A stretch of 64,000 nt of DNA from Shimia sp040370365 (GCF_040370365.1 NZ_BAABWQ010000003.1:310001-374000), one strand, 5' to 3'. Numbered from the stretch's first letter, positions 24,575 through 33,505 are shown. Numbers and translations are program-made. The notes: a model not told the origin generated them from the letters alone.

Positions 24575-24906
24575 CACACGTCTCCTTTAATACTCTTTTT
24601 CAGTACGCAACCACATCTTCAGCAGACGCTCAGAAGCGGCACCACAAGTTCTAAGTGAAGCATCGCGCATCCCTTTCGCGATATTTCACCATACCATTTT
24701 TAGCCTTGTAATCAAGGGTTGGAATATGATGCACGGGTTAAGCATCTTTGGCTGCGCTCAATTCAGAAGTGTCCTGCAAGAGCGGCGAATGTGACCGGCG
24801 GCTCGACCTAAGGATGACGTTGTGTCGCAATCTGCGGTTTTCACCGCACGCGCTTTGACTTGCAGCGCCGGGCATGTGTAATCGACCCCATTAAGAGGAG
24901 AGAGTC
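24575..24906. other. Intergenic region between the XRE regulator and quinone oxidoreductase genes
   Basis: No gene seen. It is the shared upstream region of two divergent genes. The right end holds a candidate promoter (24855-24882) and the AGAGGAGAGAG ribosome site; the left part is AT-rich with no clear palindrome. Confidence 0.5.
24855..24882 (+). promoter_or_regulatory. Candidate sigma-70 promoter for quinone oxidoreductase
   Basis: TTGACT and TGTAAT separated by 16 bp, about 24 bp before the start codon. Confidence 0.5.
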
Positions 24907-25869
24907 ATGCGCGCATTCCAAGTCATATCCCACGATGAACCACCCTCACTGGTTGACCTACCGGTCCCAGAGCCCGGCCCCGGTCAAATCCGGGTCAAGA
25001 TCCGGGCCTGTGCGTTAAACTTTGGCGATCTGCTTATGATCAAGGGCACTTATCAGGCCACGCCACCAGTGCCCTTTACCTTGGGCATGGAAGTGGCCGG
25101 GGTGGTCGACGCATTGGGACCCGACGTCGATGGGCCTGCGGTTGGAACACAGGTTTTGGTGTTTGGCGGCAGCGGCGGGCTGGCGGAGTATGGGATTTAT
25201 GACGCGGCTGGCGCGGTCGCTCTGCCTGATGGCATGAGTTTTGAAGAGGCTGCGGCGTTTCCGGTGGCCTATGGCACCAGCCACGTTGCACTGGACTACC
25301 GCGCGCGCCTGCAGCCCGGCGAGAATTTGCTCGTGTTGGGCGCGGCAGGTGGTGTTGGCCTGACTGCAGTGGAGTTGGGCAAACTGATGGGTGCAAATGT
25401 GATCGCCTGTGCGCGTGGTCGGGACAAGTTGGAAGTGGCGCGCGCGGCGGGAGCAGATCATCTGATTGACGCGACAGATGCCGACATCCGCGCAGAGGTC
25501 AAAGCATTGGGCGGCGCCGACGTGGTGTATGACCCTGTGGGCGGTGAGCAGTTCAAAGCTGCGTTTCGCGCCTGTCGTCCAGAAGCGCGATTGCTCCCAA
25601 TCGGATTCGCATCAGGCGACATTCCACAGATTCCCGCCAATCACCTGTTGGTGAAGAACCTGACGGTGATGGGCCTGTATTGGGGCGGCTATCTCGCGTT
25701 TAAACCGCAAGTGATCGCTGGCAGCATGCAGACACTGTTTGGCTGGTACGGGGAAGGAAAACTGAACCCGCACGTCAGCCACATTTTGCCACTGGAGGAC
25801 GCTGCGCAGGCTTACGAGTTGCTGCGCAGCCGAAAATCCACCGGCAAAGTGGTTGTGTCGATCACCTAA
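24907..25869 (+). CDS. NADPH:quinone oxidoreductase-family protein (zinc-free MDR)
   Basis: 320 residues with a good AGGAGAGAG site. Medium-chain dehydrogenase/reductase fold: N-terminal GroES-like domain (PGPGQIRVKIRACALNFGDLLMIKG), then the Rossmann part with LVLGAAGGVGLTAVELGKLMGANVIACAR near residue 140 for NADPH. The structural and catalytic Zn ligands of alcohol dehydrogenases are absent, as in quinone oxidoreductases. It may reduce quinones or alpha,beta-unsaturated carbonyls or acyl-CoAs; the sequence does not decide. Confidence 0.88.
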   Translation: MRAFQVISHDEPPSLVDLPVPEPGPGQIRVKIRACALNFGDLLMIKGTYQATPPVPFTLGMEVAGVVDALGPDVDGPAVGTQVLVFGGSGGLAEYGIYDAAGAVALPDGMSFEEAAAFPVAYGTSHVALDYRARLQPGENLLVLGAAGGVGLTAVELGKLMGANVIACARGRDKLEVARAAGADHLIDATDADIRAEVKALGGADVVYDPVGGEQFKAAFRACRPEARLLPIGFASGDIPQIPANHLLVKNLTVMGLYWGGYLAFKPQVIAGSMQTLFGWYGEGKLNPHVSHILPLEDAAQAYELLRSRKSTGKVVVSIT

Positions 25870-25873
25870 AGGT

Positions 25874-26767
25874 TTAGCCGACCACACCCAGCCGCACAGG
25901 GTTATCCATCTGAGGGCGCATGGGCTGGAAGCTTTTGCGGACCAATTCGGCCAGATGGTCGATCACGTCGCCTTTGACCTTCTCGGCGCCATACATGTTA
26001 ATGTACTGCTCTCCCAATTCGGGGAGAGCGCCACCATGCTCAATCACCTCAAGGTGCGGCGGTTCGGTCCCGAGAATCATTTCGCCAACACCCAGATCCG
26101 CGGCAATTGTTGCCTCAACAGTTCTGTCTGAGTCCGATTCCAGCACGGATTCCCACTCAACACCCGCACGATCCAACGCCGCAATGGCACGCTGCCGAAA
26201 AACACATTGGCGGGCAGACGCAAACGGAAAGGGGCGACGACGCCAGCTGGCCCCACCCGGCGCCCCAATCCAAACCAGCGGCAAGGCACAAAGACCCTCC
26301 GCGGAATCAGGTATTTTGGATTCGGTGGTGATGATCAAATCAACTTCGCCTTTCTCAAAGAACTCCTTCAATTGAAGCGTATAAGATGAAATCAAGTTCA
26401 CCTTCACCCGCGGATATGCCGCGCTAAATTGCTGAAGAACGCGCGGAATGGCGGGATAAACGATGTCATGTGGCACCCCCAGTGAGATCGCCCCTTCGAA
26501 TTCATCGTGAGACAAACGCCGCATAATTTCGTCATTGAGGGTGACCATGCGACGTGCGTAGCCCAACATCTGTTCGCCAGCTGGGGTCAATGCAATACCG
26601 CGTCCGGTGCGGTCCAAGAGCGCCACCCCGATCAACTCTTCCAGACGTTTGAGCTGCATGGAGACCGCCGATTGCGTGAGGTGCAGGAAGCCTGCGGCTT
26701 TGGTCACGCCCCCCATATCGGCAACAGCCACAAAACTTCTGAGCGTGGTTACATCAAGGTTTCGCAT
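25874..26767 (-). CDS. LysR-family transcriptional regulator
   Basis: 297 residues from MRNLDVTTLRSFVAV; a longer frame upstream is less likely. The winged helix-turn-helix is MGGVTKAAGFLHLTQSAVSMQLKRLEEL, followed by the usual linker helix and a substrate-binding domain. The stop lies 4 bp from the end of the convergent quinone oxidoreductase. Upstream, two ATC-N9-GAT palindromes fit LysR boxes between it and the divergent DUF1127 gene. The inducer is unknown. Confidence 0.9.
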   Translation of the reverse strand: MRNLDVTTLRSFVAVADMGGVTKAAGFLHLTQSAVSMQLKRLEELIGVALLDRTGRGIALTPAGEQMLGYARRMVTLNDEIMRRLSHDEFEGAISLGVPHDIVYPAIPRVLQQFSAAYPRVKVNLISSYTLQLKEFFEKGEVDLIITTESKIPDSAEGLCALPLVWIGAPGGASWRRRPFPFASARQCVFRQRAIAALDRAGVEWESVLESDSDRTVEATIAADLGVGEMILGTEPPHLEVIEHGGALPELGEQYINMYGAEKVKGDVIDHLAELVRKSFQPMRPQMDNPVRLGVVG

Positions 26768-26803
26768 GGTTTTCCCTTTTAAAATCACGAATCTTGAACA
26801 TCC

Positions 26804-26818
26804 ATCATGATCTGTGAT
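26804..26818. promoter_or_regulatory. Candidate LysR box 1
   Basis: ATC-N9-GAT (T-N11-A type) inside the longer palindrome CCATCA/TGATGG (26802-26820), 37 bp upstream of the lysR start. Confidence 0.5.
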
Positions 26819-26869
26819 GGAGTTCGTCACAAACATTCGCTTTCAAGATACGCCGACTTTCCCATATAC

Positions 26870-26884
26870 ATCAAGTAACTTGAT
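26870..26884. promoter_or_regulatory. Candidate LysR box 2
   Basis: ATCAAGT-A-ACTTGAT, a perfect 7-bp inverted repeat with ATC-N9-GAT ends, 42 bp upstream of the DUF1127 start. It is 66 bp, about six helical turns, from box 1. Confidence 0.55.
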
Positions 26885-26926
26885 ACAGACCGTGAAAACA
26901 ATCGCATTCATGAAAGGAGCGACCCA

Positions 26927-27136
26927 ATGGCTTTTATCAGCATCCCAACCGCCGCCCCTGGCGCAAACCCTTCTTTTGTAGCGCGCCTGCTGCAGATCAT
27001 GTCCGTGCGCCGTCAGCGCCGCCAGCTGGCGCAGCTTGACGTGAACGCCCTTAGGGACCTTGGCCTGACAGATGCAGACGTCCAGACAGAGCTCAAGCGT
27101 TCCTCGTGGGATGTCCCTGCTCACTGGAAGGGCTAA
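26927..27136 (+). CDS. DUF1127 small protein (second copy in the window)
   Basis: 69 residues with AAAGGAG before the ATG. The DUF1127 motif is LAQLDVNALRDLGLTDADVQTELKR near residues 33-55, preceded by the basic VRRQRRQ. Unlike the DUF1127 gene at 12571, no anti-Shine-Dalgarno hairpins follow. Members bind RNA or affect phosphate and stress responses in alphaproteobacteria. Divergent from the LysR regulator, which may control it. Confidence 0.85.
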   Translation: MAFISIPTAAPGANPSFVARLLQIMSVRRQRRQLAQLDVNALRDLGLTDADVQTELKRSSWDVPAHWKG

Positions 27137-27279
27137 AGTAGACAACTATGTCGCGGTGCGGGATTTTCGCTGCTCCGCGACCGGAAATCCTTGAATTCGC
27201 CTCATTGCTCACCGATATTTAGCAGGAACACTCTGTCGACAACAGTCGCTGGAGGGGAACGAACAACTCGGAGGCTTTG

Positions 27280-28056
27280 ATGGCTGAATTTGACACAATG
27301 CGCGGCGCCGTTGGCGCGCGCTCTGCAGAAATCGATGCGGGACTGCGCGCGCACATGAACAAAGTCTACGGCACAATGTCCGTGGGCATGTTGATCACCT
27401 TTGCTGCGGCATGGGCGATTTCCGGCTTGGCTGTGACCACCGACCCATCCGGCGCATCCGCACAATTGAACGCAGACACATATTTGACCTCTTTCGGTTA
27501 CGCGATCTACGGCTCTCCGTTGAAGTGGGTGATCATGTTTGCGCCTCTGCTGTTTATCTTCGGCCTGGGCGCGGCAGTTAACCGGTTGTCCGCCGCGGCT
27601 GCACAGCTGTTGTTTTACGTCTTTGCGGGCGTCATGGGCCTGTCTATCAGCTCGATCTTCCTGATCTTCACCGGCGCCTCCATTGTTCAGGTCTTCCTGA
27701 TCACGTCCATCGCCTTTGCGGGTCTGTCGCTTTACGGCTACACCACAAAGCGGGATCTTGGCCCAATGGGCACATTCCTGATGATGGGTCTGATTGGTCT
27801 GATCGTGGCATCGGTCGTCAACATCTTCTTGGCGTCTTCTGCGATGACCTTTGCGATCTCCGCCATTGGTGTGCTGATCTTTGCCGGTCTGACCGCGTAT
27901 GACACACAGAAAATCAAGAACACCTACCTCGCACACGCCCACAGCGGCGACAGTGAGTGGCTGGGCAAAGCGGCCATCATGGGTGCGCTGAGCCTGTATC
28001 TGGACTTCATCAACATGTTCATGATGCTGCTGCAGCTGTTTGGCAACCGCGAGTAA
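27280..28056 (+). CDS. Bax inhibitor-1/YccA family membrane protein
   Basis: 258 residues starting MAEFDTMRGAVGARSAEID. About seven hydrophobic segments span residues 30-255. The BI-1 signature regions are HMNKVYGTMSVGMLITFAAAW, ISSIFLIFTGASIVQVFLITSIAFAGLSLYGY and GLTAYDTQKIKNTYL with the conserved Asp. Bacterial members are inner-membrane proteins linked to ion (Ca2+ or H+) leak and to FtsH regulation; precise function is open. An intrinsic terminator follows. Confidence 0.93.
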   Translation: MAEFDTMRGAVGARSAEIDAGLRAHMNKVYGTMSVGMLITFAAAWAISGLAVTTDPSGASAQLNADTYLTSFGYAIYGSPLKWVIMFAPLLFIFGLGAAVNRLSAAAAQLLFYVFAGVMGLSISSIFLIFTGASIVQVFLITSIAFAGLSLYGYTTKRDLGPMGTFLMMGLIGLIVASVVNIFLASSAMTFAISAIGVLIFAGLTAYDTQKIKNTYLAHAHSGDSEWLGKAAIMGALSLYLDFINMFMMLLQLFGNRE

Positions 28057-28077
28057 GCCAACACCTTCTGAATGCAA

Positions 28078-28107
28078 AAGGGCCGGTCATTGAGACCGGC
28101 CCTTTTT
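28078..28107 (+). terminator. Intrinsic terminator after the BI-1 gene
   Basis: AGGGCCGGTC pairs with GACCGGCCCT around ATTGA, followed by TTTTTG. Confidence 0.9.
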
Positions 28108-28139
28108 GTTTGCGCGCTGGCTGCTCAGCTGAGGTGACT

Positions 28140-28667
28140 TCAGGCCGCACAGGGCTCTGACAGAGTACGAGTCATTTGCACCGCAGGAAAATGCACACCT
28201 GGCGCCAGTGTAAGCTCGACCTCGGCGGTCTCTTCAAAGCCCATGGAGGCATAAAACGATCGCGCGGTGTAGGTGCTCATACAATTCATCTGCCGCATAC
28301 CGTGGGCCTCAGCCGAAGCCAGCGAGACATCAATCAGCGAACGGGCAACGCCGCGGCGCAGCCAATCCGGGCGTGTCGCCACATGGCGCACATGACCCAG
28401 GTCTGTGCCGCTGACACCGCGGGATGGGCTGAGGTCGGTCCAGCCGCCTGCGCCAACAATGTCATCTGTCTCAGCACATTCCGCCACGAAGTAGGTGCCG
28501 CAGGCCAAAAGAGCGGTGCGGGCTTGAGTAATCAGCGGCAAGGCGTCCGCAAGAACATCTGCATTGTAATCCTGTGGCAACAAATCCGGGTAGGACTGTG
28601 CAAACAGATCTGAAACGGCCTGACGGTCATCAAGGCTGGCGGGGCGGATAAAAAATGGATGGGGCAT
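28140..28667 (-). CDS. GNAT-family N-acetyltransferase
   Basis: 175 residues with AGGAGGG nine bases before the ATG. The acetyl-CoA loop region is VRHVATRPDWLRRGVARSLIDVSLASAEAHGM near residue 85, with the R-x-x-G-x-A type signature, then ARSFYASMGFEETAEVEL near 135. The substrate cannot be told. It lies downstream of rpmG on the same strand but beyond a strong terminator, so it is probably separate. Confidence 0.9.
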   Translation of the reverse strand: MPHPFFIRPASLDDRQAVSDLFAQSYPDLLPQDYNADVLADALPLITQARTALLACGTYFVAECAETDDIVGAGGWTDLSPSRGVSGTDLGHVRHVATRPDWLRRGVARSLIDVSLASAEAHGMRQMNCMSTYTARSFYASMGFEETAEVELTLAPGVHFPAVQMTRTLSEPCAA

Positions 28668-28727
28668 TGGGGACCCTCCTGAAGAAAACGTTTTTTATGT
28701 TTTTTCAGGCGCGGTCTTTCTTAATGC

Positions 28728-28760
28728 AAAAAGCCGCGCCTTGGTCTGGCGCGGCTTTTG
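28728..28760. terminator. Bidirectional-type terminator after rpmG
   Basis: AAAAGCCGCGCC pairs with GGCGCGGCTTTT around TTGGTCT, with T-runs on both strands. It ends rpmG on the minus strand. Confidence 0.88.
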
Positions 28761-28781
28761 CATGTGTCTCAGAAAGCGATC

Positions 28782-28949
28782 TTACTTGATCTTGCCTTCT
28801 TTGTACTCGACATGCTTGCGCACCACCGGGTCGTATTTGCGTACGACCATCTTTTCGGTCATGGTACGTGCGTTTTTCTTGGTCACGTAGAAATGGCCCG
28901 TGTCCGCGGTCGAGTTCAGACGGATCTTGATGGTCGTCGGCTTCGCCAT
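28782..28949 (-). CDS. rpmG: 50S ribosomal protein L33
   Basis: 55 residues, MAKPTTIKIRLNSTADTGHFY onward, with TKKNARTMTEKMVVRKYDP, all typical for L33. It lacks the two CxxC pairs of the zinc-binding form, as usual for alphaproteobacteria. A GGAGAAGCAAA site precedes the ATG. Part of the large ribosomal subunit near the E site. Confidence 0.97.
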   Translation of the reverse strand: MAKPTTIKIRLNSTADTGHFYVTKKNARTMTEKMVVRKYDPVVRKHVEYKEGKIK

Positions 28950-29168
28950 TTTGCTTCTCCTGCGCCGGGGTACAGTGACCCCGTGAAATTCTCTTGAAGC
29001 CCGCCTTTTACTGATGGATGGGGCCGAGTCAATGGGATTTGGCTGGAATCCCTTAAGAAAAATACACAAGTCGAAAAATAACCGCCCAGAGCGGCTTTGC
29101 AGTATGCAAACCAAAGGGTAATTTCGCGCCACTATTAAAGAGCAATGGCTCTTTTGAGGGGAAATGAC

Positions 29169-30197
29169 ATGGTTTGGTTCTGGATCGCAACAACGATTCC
29201 CATCGCGCTTTTGACGCTGGGTGGGCTGTTGGGCGGGGCATGGGCCGTGGCGGCGCTGCTGTACATGGGCGGACTGATCCATGTGATGGACCGTCTGGTG
29301 CACGGTGCCGCCGTCAGAACCGGTGACGATGAAGAGTTCCCAAGCGGGTTGGTGTTGTCTGTTGTGCTCGGGCTGGCCCACTTTCCTGTGATGGCCATTG
29401 GGATCGCGGCGGTGGCAGGAGTGACAGGACTAAGCCTTGGCGCCAAACTCTGCTGTTTTCTCGCGTTTGGGCTGTTCTTTGGGCAGGTCAGCAACGCCAA
29501 TGCCCATGAGCTGATCCACAAGAGCGCGCGCTGGCCGCGCAGATTGGGCATGTGGGTCTACATCACGCTGCTGTTTGGGCACCACACATCGGCCCACCCA
29601 AAGGTGCACCATATTTGGGTTGCAACAGCCAAGGATCCCAACAGTGCGCGCGACGGTGAGAGTTTTTACCACTTTTGGCCACGCGCCTGGATTGGGTCGT
29701 TCAAAGCCGGCTGGCACGCGGAAAATGCGATGCGTGCGCGGGCTGGTGCACGAAAATCACCGCTGCATCCTTATGTGCTTTACGTTGTCGGTGGCGCAGC
29801 ATGCGTACTGCTGACCGCGTGGCTCGCAGGTGTTGGCGGCATGCTCGCTTATGTCGCCTTGGCAAGCTATGGCACGATGCAATTGCTCTTGTCAGATTAT
29901 GTACAGCACTACGGCCTCCGCCGGGCCGTGCGTGAATCGGGGAAACCTGAGCCCGTGGCTGCCGGGCACAGCTGGAACGCGCCACAGCTTTACACCTCTG
30001 CTTTAATGTTGAACGCGCCGCGTCATTCTGATCATCACGCAACGCCACATCGAGATTTTCCGGCCTTGCGATTAGAGGACGGCATGCCTGTTCTGCCGCA
30101 ATCTTTGCCTTTGATGGCCAGTCTTGCACTTTGGCCGCGCATGTGGCGCCGGGTGATGGATCCACGTGTCGCAAAACTGCGCGCATCACAGCAATGA
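29169..30197 (+). CDS. AlkB-type membrane di-iron hydroxylase (alkane 1-monooxygenase family, diverged)
   Basis: 342 residues from the ATG at 29169 (GAGGGGAAATGAC site). Five to six membrane segments. Di-iron His boxes: NAHELIHK near residue 116, FGHHTSAHPKVHH near 137, and NAPRHSDHHATP near 287; VATAKDPNSARDGESFYHF follows box 2 as in AlkB. All box His are kept, but the canonical E-H-x-x-G-H-H is A-H-x-x-V-H-H. The chain is also shorter than the usual 390-410. It should use O2 and a rubredoxin or ferredoxin partner to hydroxylate a hydrophobic chain. No rubredoxin gene is adjacent, and the substrate is unknown. Confidence 0.82.
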   Translation: MVWFWIATTIPIALLTLGGLLGGAWAVAALLYMGGLIHVMDRLVHGAAVRTGDDEEFPSGLVLSVVLGLAHFPVMAIGIAAVAGVTGLSLGAKLCCFLAFGLFFGQVSNANAHELIHKSARWPRRLGMWVYITLLFGHHTSAHPKVHHIWVATAKDPNSARDGESFYHFWPRAWIGSFKAGWHAENAMRARAGARKSPLHPYVLYVVGGAACVLLTAWLAGVGGMLAYVALASYGTMQLLLSDYVQHYGLRRAVRESGKPEPVAAGHSWNAPQLYTSALMLNAPRHSDHHATPHRDFPALRLEDGMPVLPQSLPLMASLALWPRMWRRVMDPRVAKLRASQQ

Positions 30198-30235
30198 GAC
30201 TGGATTGCACGTCCCCGTTGCGGCAGCATGGCACC

Positions 30236-30634
30236 ATGAAACAGTTGATCTTGATTTTGTCGTTGCTTGCGGCGCCAGCCTGGGCGCAAGACGCGATGTC
30301 CGCCGCTGAGTTTGAAGCCTACACCAAAGACAAGACACTGTTCTTTGAGGCTGATGGACGACGTTATGGCGTGGAAGAATACCTGCCGGATCGGCGGGTG
30401 CGGTGGTCTTTTCTGGATGGCCGCAACCAATGCAAGGATGGGATTTGGTACGAACAGGCCGGTCAAATCTGTTTTGTTTATGAAGACCACCCAGGCCCAC
30501 AATGCTGGAGCTTTTACGAGAGTCCGCAAGGGCTCCGCGCAAAATTTGAAAATGAGCCAGACGGCAGGATACTGTATGAACTGGCCGATAGTGACGACGA
30601 GATGCTGTGTCTCGGCCCGGAGGTCGGGGTCTAA
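30236..30634 (+). CDS. Small exported protein of unknown function
   Basis: 132 residues from MKQLILILSLLAAPAWAQD, a clear signal peptide cut after AWA. The mature part has four Cys (NQCKDG, QICFVY, PQCWSFY, MLCLG), typical of a disulfide-stabilised periplasmic domain, and aromatic-rich stretches VRWSFLDGRNQ and GIWYEQAG. Similar short exported proteins occur across Roseobacter genomes without known role. Its TAA overlaps the TAG of the convergent xseA by 3 bases (30631-30634). Confidence 0.72.
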   Translation: MKQLILILSLLAAPAWAQDAMSAAEFEAYTKDKTLFFEADGRRYGVEEYLPDRRVRWSFLDGRNQCKDGIWYEQAGQICFVYEDHPGPQCWSFYESPQGLRAKFENEPDGRILYELADSDDEMLCLGPEVGV

Positions 30635-32169
30635 AACAAGCTGCCCTGTTCCGGTGGGGGCGATTTTTTGACCTTTGGTTTTGGCGTGGGCTTGGTGGGC
30701 GCTTCAGACGCCGCCACTTCTGACGCATGCGGCGCTGGCGCCCCGCCCTTCCCAATTGGGAGGCGGCCGTCGGCAAATTCGATTTCCAAGCTTTGCGCCG
30801 CGCTGGCCTCAAGTGACGTTTTGACCAATGCGCCGTCGCCACGCACCACCGCGTAACCACGTTCCAGAGTGGCGGTGTAGCTGAGCGTTTCACGCATGCG
30901 GTCCAGAGACGAGAGGCGATCTTTGAGCGTTTGCACCTGCCGGGTGCCTGCATCTGACAGGCGGCGACTGAGATCGGTGACCTTTTCGCGGCGGCGGGCG
31001 ATGTCACGCTGCAGGCCCACGGGGGTCAGGCGGTCCGCGCGGCGGCCCAGTGCCTGCCGGCGTGTTTCGATCATACGCAATAAGGTCTTGTCACTCAGCC
31101 CGCCGCTTTTCTGCGCCAAGGCAACTTTGCGCGATTGCACCCCAGCTTGAAGCGCACGTGGGAGCGCATCGCTGGCCGCGTCCAACCTCTGGCGCGGGGT
31201 CTGCAGCAGGTTTTCGGCGCGCGGCAACGCACGCGCCACATCGCGCAGCCGCTGATCGCGTTGGCGCAACCCCTGTTCAAGCCCCCGGGTGAGACGTGCA
31301 CCCTGTTCCTCAATCCAGGCCAGCAACTCAAGGCGCACCGGCACAGCGATTTCAGCCGCCGCTGTGGGTGTGGGGGCACGTTTGTCCGACACAAAATCGA
31401 TCAGCGTGGTGTCGGTTTCGTGGCCCACAGCAGAGATCAGCGGAATGTCTGAAGCTGCGGCAGCGCGGGCGACCACTTCTTCGTTAAAGCCCCAGAGGTC
31501 TTCGATGCTGCCCCCACCGCGCGCCACGATGATCAGATCAGGGCGCGGCATGCTGCCACCAGGGGTCATTTTGTTAAAGCCGTCGATGGCATTGGCGACC
31601 TGCGCCGCACATTGCTCACCTTGCACAGCCACTGGCCAAAGCAGCACCTTGCGTGGGAAGCGGTCGCGCAGCCGGTGCAGAATATCGCGGATCACGGCCC
31701 CGCTGGGAGAGGTCACCACGCCGATAATTTCTGGCAAATACGGCAGCGGTTTTTTCCGCCCCTGCTCAAACAGCCCTTCGGCCTGAAGCATGGCTTTGCG
31801 CTTTTCCAGCATCGCCATCAGGGCCCCTACGCCCGCCGGCTTAAGGTCTTCGATCACCAGTTGATATTTGGATTGGCCGGGAAAGGTGGTCAAACGCCCG
31901 GTGGCGACCACTTCCATGCCCTCTTCTGGGCGGGTGGACACCCGCGCAGCCACGCCTTTCCACATCACACCTGCAATCACGGACCGATCGTCTTTGAGAT
32001 CCAGATATACGTGGCCCGAACGTGGAAACGACACGCGGCCAATCTCACCTTTGATACGCACATGAGAGAACTCGCCTTCGATCATGCGTTTGATCGCACC
32101 AGACAGTTCGGTGACGCTAAATTCTGGGGCGTTTTCGCCTTCTCTTGGGTCGTCGATCAGGTCAGACAT
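30631..32169 (-). CDS. xseA: Exodeoxyribonuclease VII large subunit
   Basis: 512 residues from MSDLIDDPREGENAPEFSVTE; the frame runs further upstream across the purD promoter and is not used. N-terminal OB-fold (FSHVRIKGEIGRVSFPRSGHVYLDLKD near residue 35), catalytic region PDLIIVARGGGSIEDLWGFNEE and SAVGHETDTTLIDFVSDKRAPTPTAAAE near 185-240, then a long helical part and the C-terminal segment. Together with XseB it degrades single-stranded DNA from both ends. The last 30 residues are Lys/Pro-rich and end in QGSLF. Divergent from purD. Confidence 0.96.
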   Translation of the reverse strand: MSDLIDDPREGENAPEFSVTELSGAIKRMIEGEFSHVRIKGEIGRVSFPRSGHVYLDLKDDRSVIAGVMWKGVAARVSTRPEEGMEVVATGRLTTFPGQSKYQLVIEDLKPAGVGALMAMLEKRKAMLQAEGLFEQGRKKPLPYLPEIIGVVTSPSGAVIRDILHRLRDRFPRKVLLWPVAVQGEQCAAQVANAIDGFNKMTPGGSMPRPDLIIVARGGGSIEDLWGFNEEVVARAAAASDIPLISAVGHETDTTLIDFVSDKRAPTPTAAAEIAVPVRLELLAWIEEQGARLTRGLEQGLRQRDQRLRDVARALPRAENLLQTPRQRLDAASDALPRALQAGVQSRKVALAQKSGGLSDKTLLRMIETRRQALGRRADRLTPVGLQRDIARRREKVTDLSRRLSDAGTRQVQTLKDRLSSLDRMRETLSYTATLERGYAVVRGDGALVKTSLEASAAQSLEIEFADGRLPIGKGGAPAPHASEVAASEAPTKPTPKPKVKKSPPPEQGSLF

Positions 32170-32242
32170 CTTGGCTCGCTTGTAAGACTGCTCGCCACAG
32201 CTTAGAACGCCGCAAAGCGGAGGCCAAGCGGAAGGCGACGAC

Positions 32243-33505
32243 ATGAACATTCTTATTCTCGGCAGCGGTGGACGAGAGCACAGTCTCGCATGGGCGGTGA
32301 TGCAAAACCCCAAATGTGACAAGCTGATTGTGGCACCGGGCAACGCAGGCATAGAGCAGATCGCGGAATGCGCGTCGTTTGACATTGAAGATGGTGCGGA
32401 GGTTGTCACCTTTGTGGCGGCCAATGCGATTGATTTTGTGATTGTTGGCCCCGAGGCCCCCTTGGCGACCGGCGTGGCAGATCGGCTGCGCGAAGCAGGT
32501 GTTCTGGTGTTTGGCCCCTCACAAGCGGCGGCGCGGCTGGAAGTTTCCAAAAGCTTCACCAAAGAAATTTGTGATGCCGCCAATGCGCCAACCGCTGGGT
32601 ATGGTCACTTCACCGATGCAGAAGCCGCCAAAGCTTACATCCGTGAACAGGGCGCGCCCATTGTGGTGAAGGCGGATGGTCTGGCCGCGGGCAAGGGTGT
32701 GATTGTCGCGATGGACGAGAAGACCGCGTTGGCTGCGGTGGATGATATGTTTGACGGAGCCTTTGGTGGGGCCGGAGCTGAGGTGGTTATTGAGGAGTTC
32801 ATGGAGGGCGAAGAGGCCTCGTTCTTTATCCTCTGCGATGGCAAAACCGCGCTTCCCGTGGGCACAGCGCAAGACCACAAACGCATGGGTGAAGGCGACA
32901 CTGGACCAAACACAGGCGGAATGGGGGCCTATTCTCCTGCGCCTGTGCTGTCTGACGAAATCGCACAAAAGGCCTTGGATGAGATTGTCCAGCCGACCAT
33001 CGATGAGATGGCCAAGCGCGGCACGCCGTATCAGGGCGTGCTGTATGTGGGTTTGATGATCAAAGACGGCCAACCAAGGTTGGTGGAATACAATGTACGT
33101 TTTGGCGATCCTGAGTGTCAGGTGCTGATGATGCGGCTTGGCGCTCAGGCGCTGGATCTGATGCATGCCGCCGCAGAAGAGCGGCTGCATGAGACACAGG
33201 TGAACTGGGCGGACGATCATGCGATCACCGTGGTGATGGCGGCCAATGGCTATCCCGGATCGTATGAAAAAGGTTCCGTGATTGGCGGGCTGGATGCGTT
33301 GACGCAAGACAGCAAGAACATGGTGTTTCATGCTGGCACCACGGCAAAAGATGGGCAGATCACGGCCACCGGTGGTCGTGTGCTGAACGTGACGGCTCGG
33401 GGTGCGAGCCTGCAAGAAGCACGAGACCGGGCGTATGCCATGGTCGATGCGATTGACTGGCCGGGTGGGTTCTTGCGCCGCGACATTGGCTGGCGCGCAC
33501 TTTAA
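32243..33505 (+). CDS. purD: Phosphoribosylamine-glycine ligase (GAR synthetase)
   Basis: 420 residues, full length. Second step of purine synthesis, joining phosphoribosylamine and glycine with ATP. Visible: MNILILGSGGREHSLAWA start, VGPEAPLATGVADRL near residue 72, the ATP-grasp block PIVVKADGLAAGKGVIVA near 138, QDHKRMGEGDTGPNTGGMGAYSPAP near 210, and LVEYNVRFGDPECQ near 280 for metal binding. It starts 73 bp from divergent xseA. Confidence 0.98.
   Translation: MNILILGSGGREHSLAWAVMQNPKCDKLIVAPGNAGIEQIAECASFDIEDGAEVVTFVAANAIDFVIVGPEAPLATGVADRLREAGVLVFGPSQAAARLEVSKSFTKEICDAANAPTAGYGHFTDAEAAKAYIREQGAPIVVKADGLAAGKGVIVAMDEKTALAAVDDMFDGAFGGAGAEVVIEEFMEGEEASFFILCDGKTALPVGTAQDHKRMGEGDTGPNTGGMGAYSPAPVLSDEIAQKALDEIVQPTIDEMAKRGTPYQGVLYVGLMIKDGQPRLVEYNVRFGDPECQVLMMRLGAQALDLMHAAAEERLHETQVNWADDHAITVVMAANGYPGSYEKGSVIGGLDALTQDSKNMVFHAGTTAKDGQITATGGRVLNVTARGASLQEARDRAYAMVDAIDWPGGFLRRDIGWRAL

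Noticed and set aside
32170..32583. Longer N-terminus for xseA
   Set aside because: The added 138 codons would cross into divergent purD. The Met at 32169 fits known ExoVII large-subunit starts.
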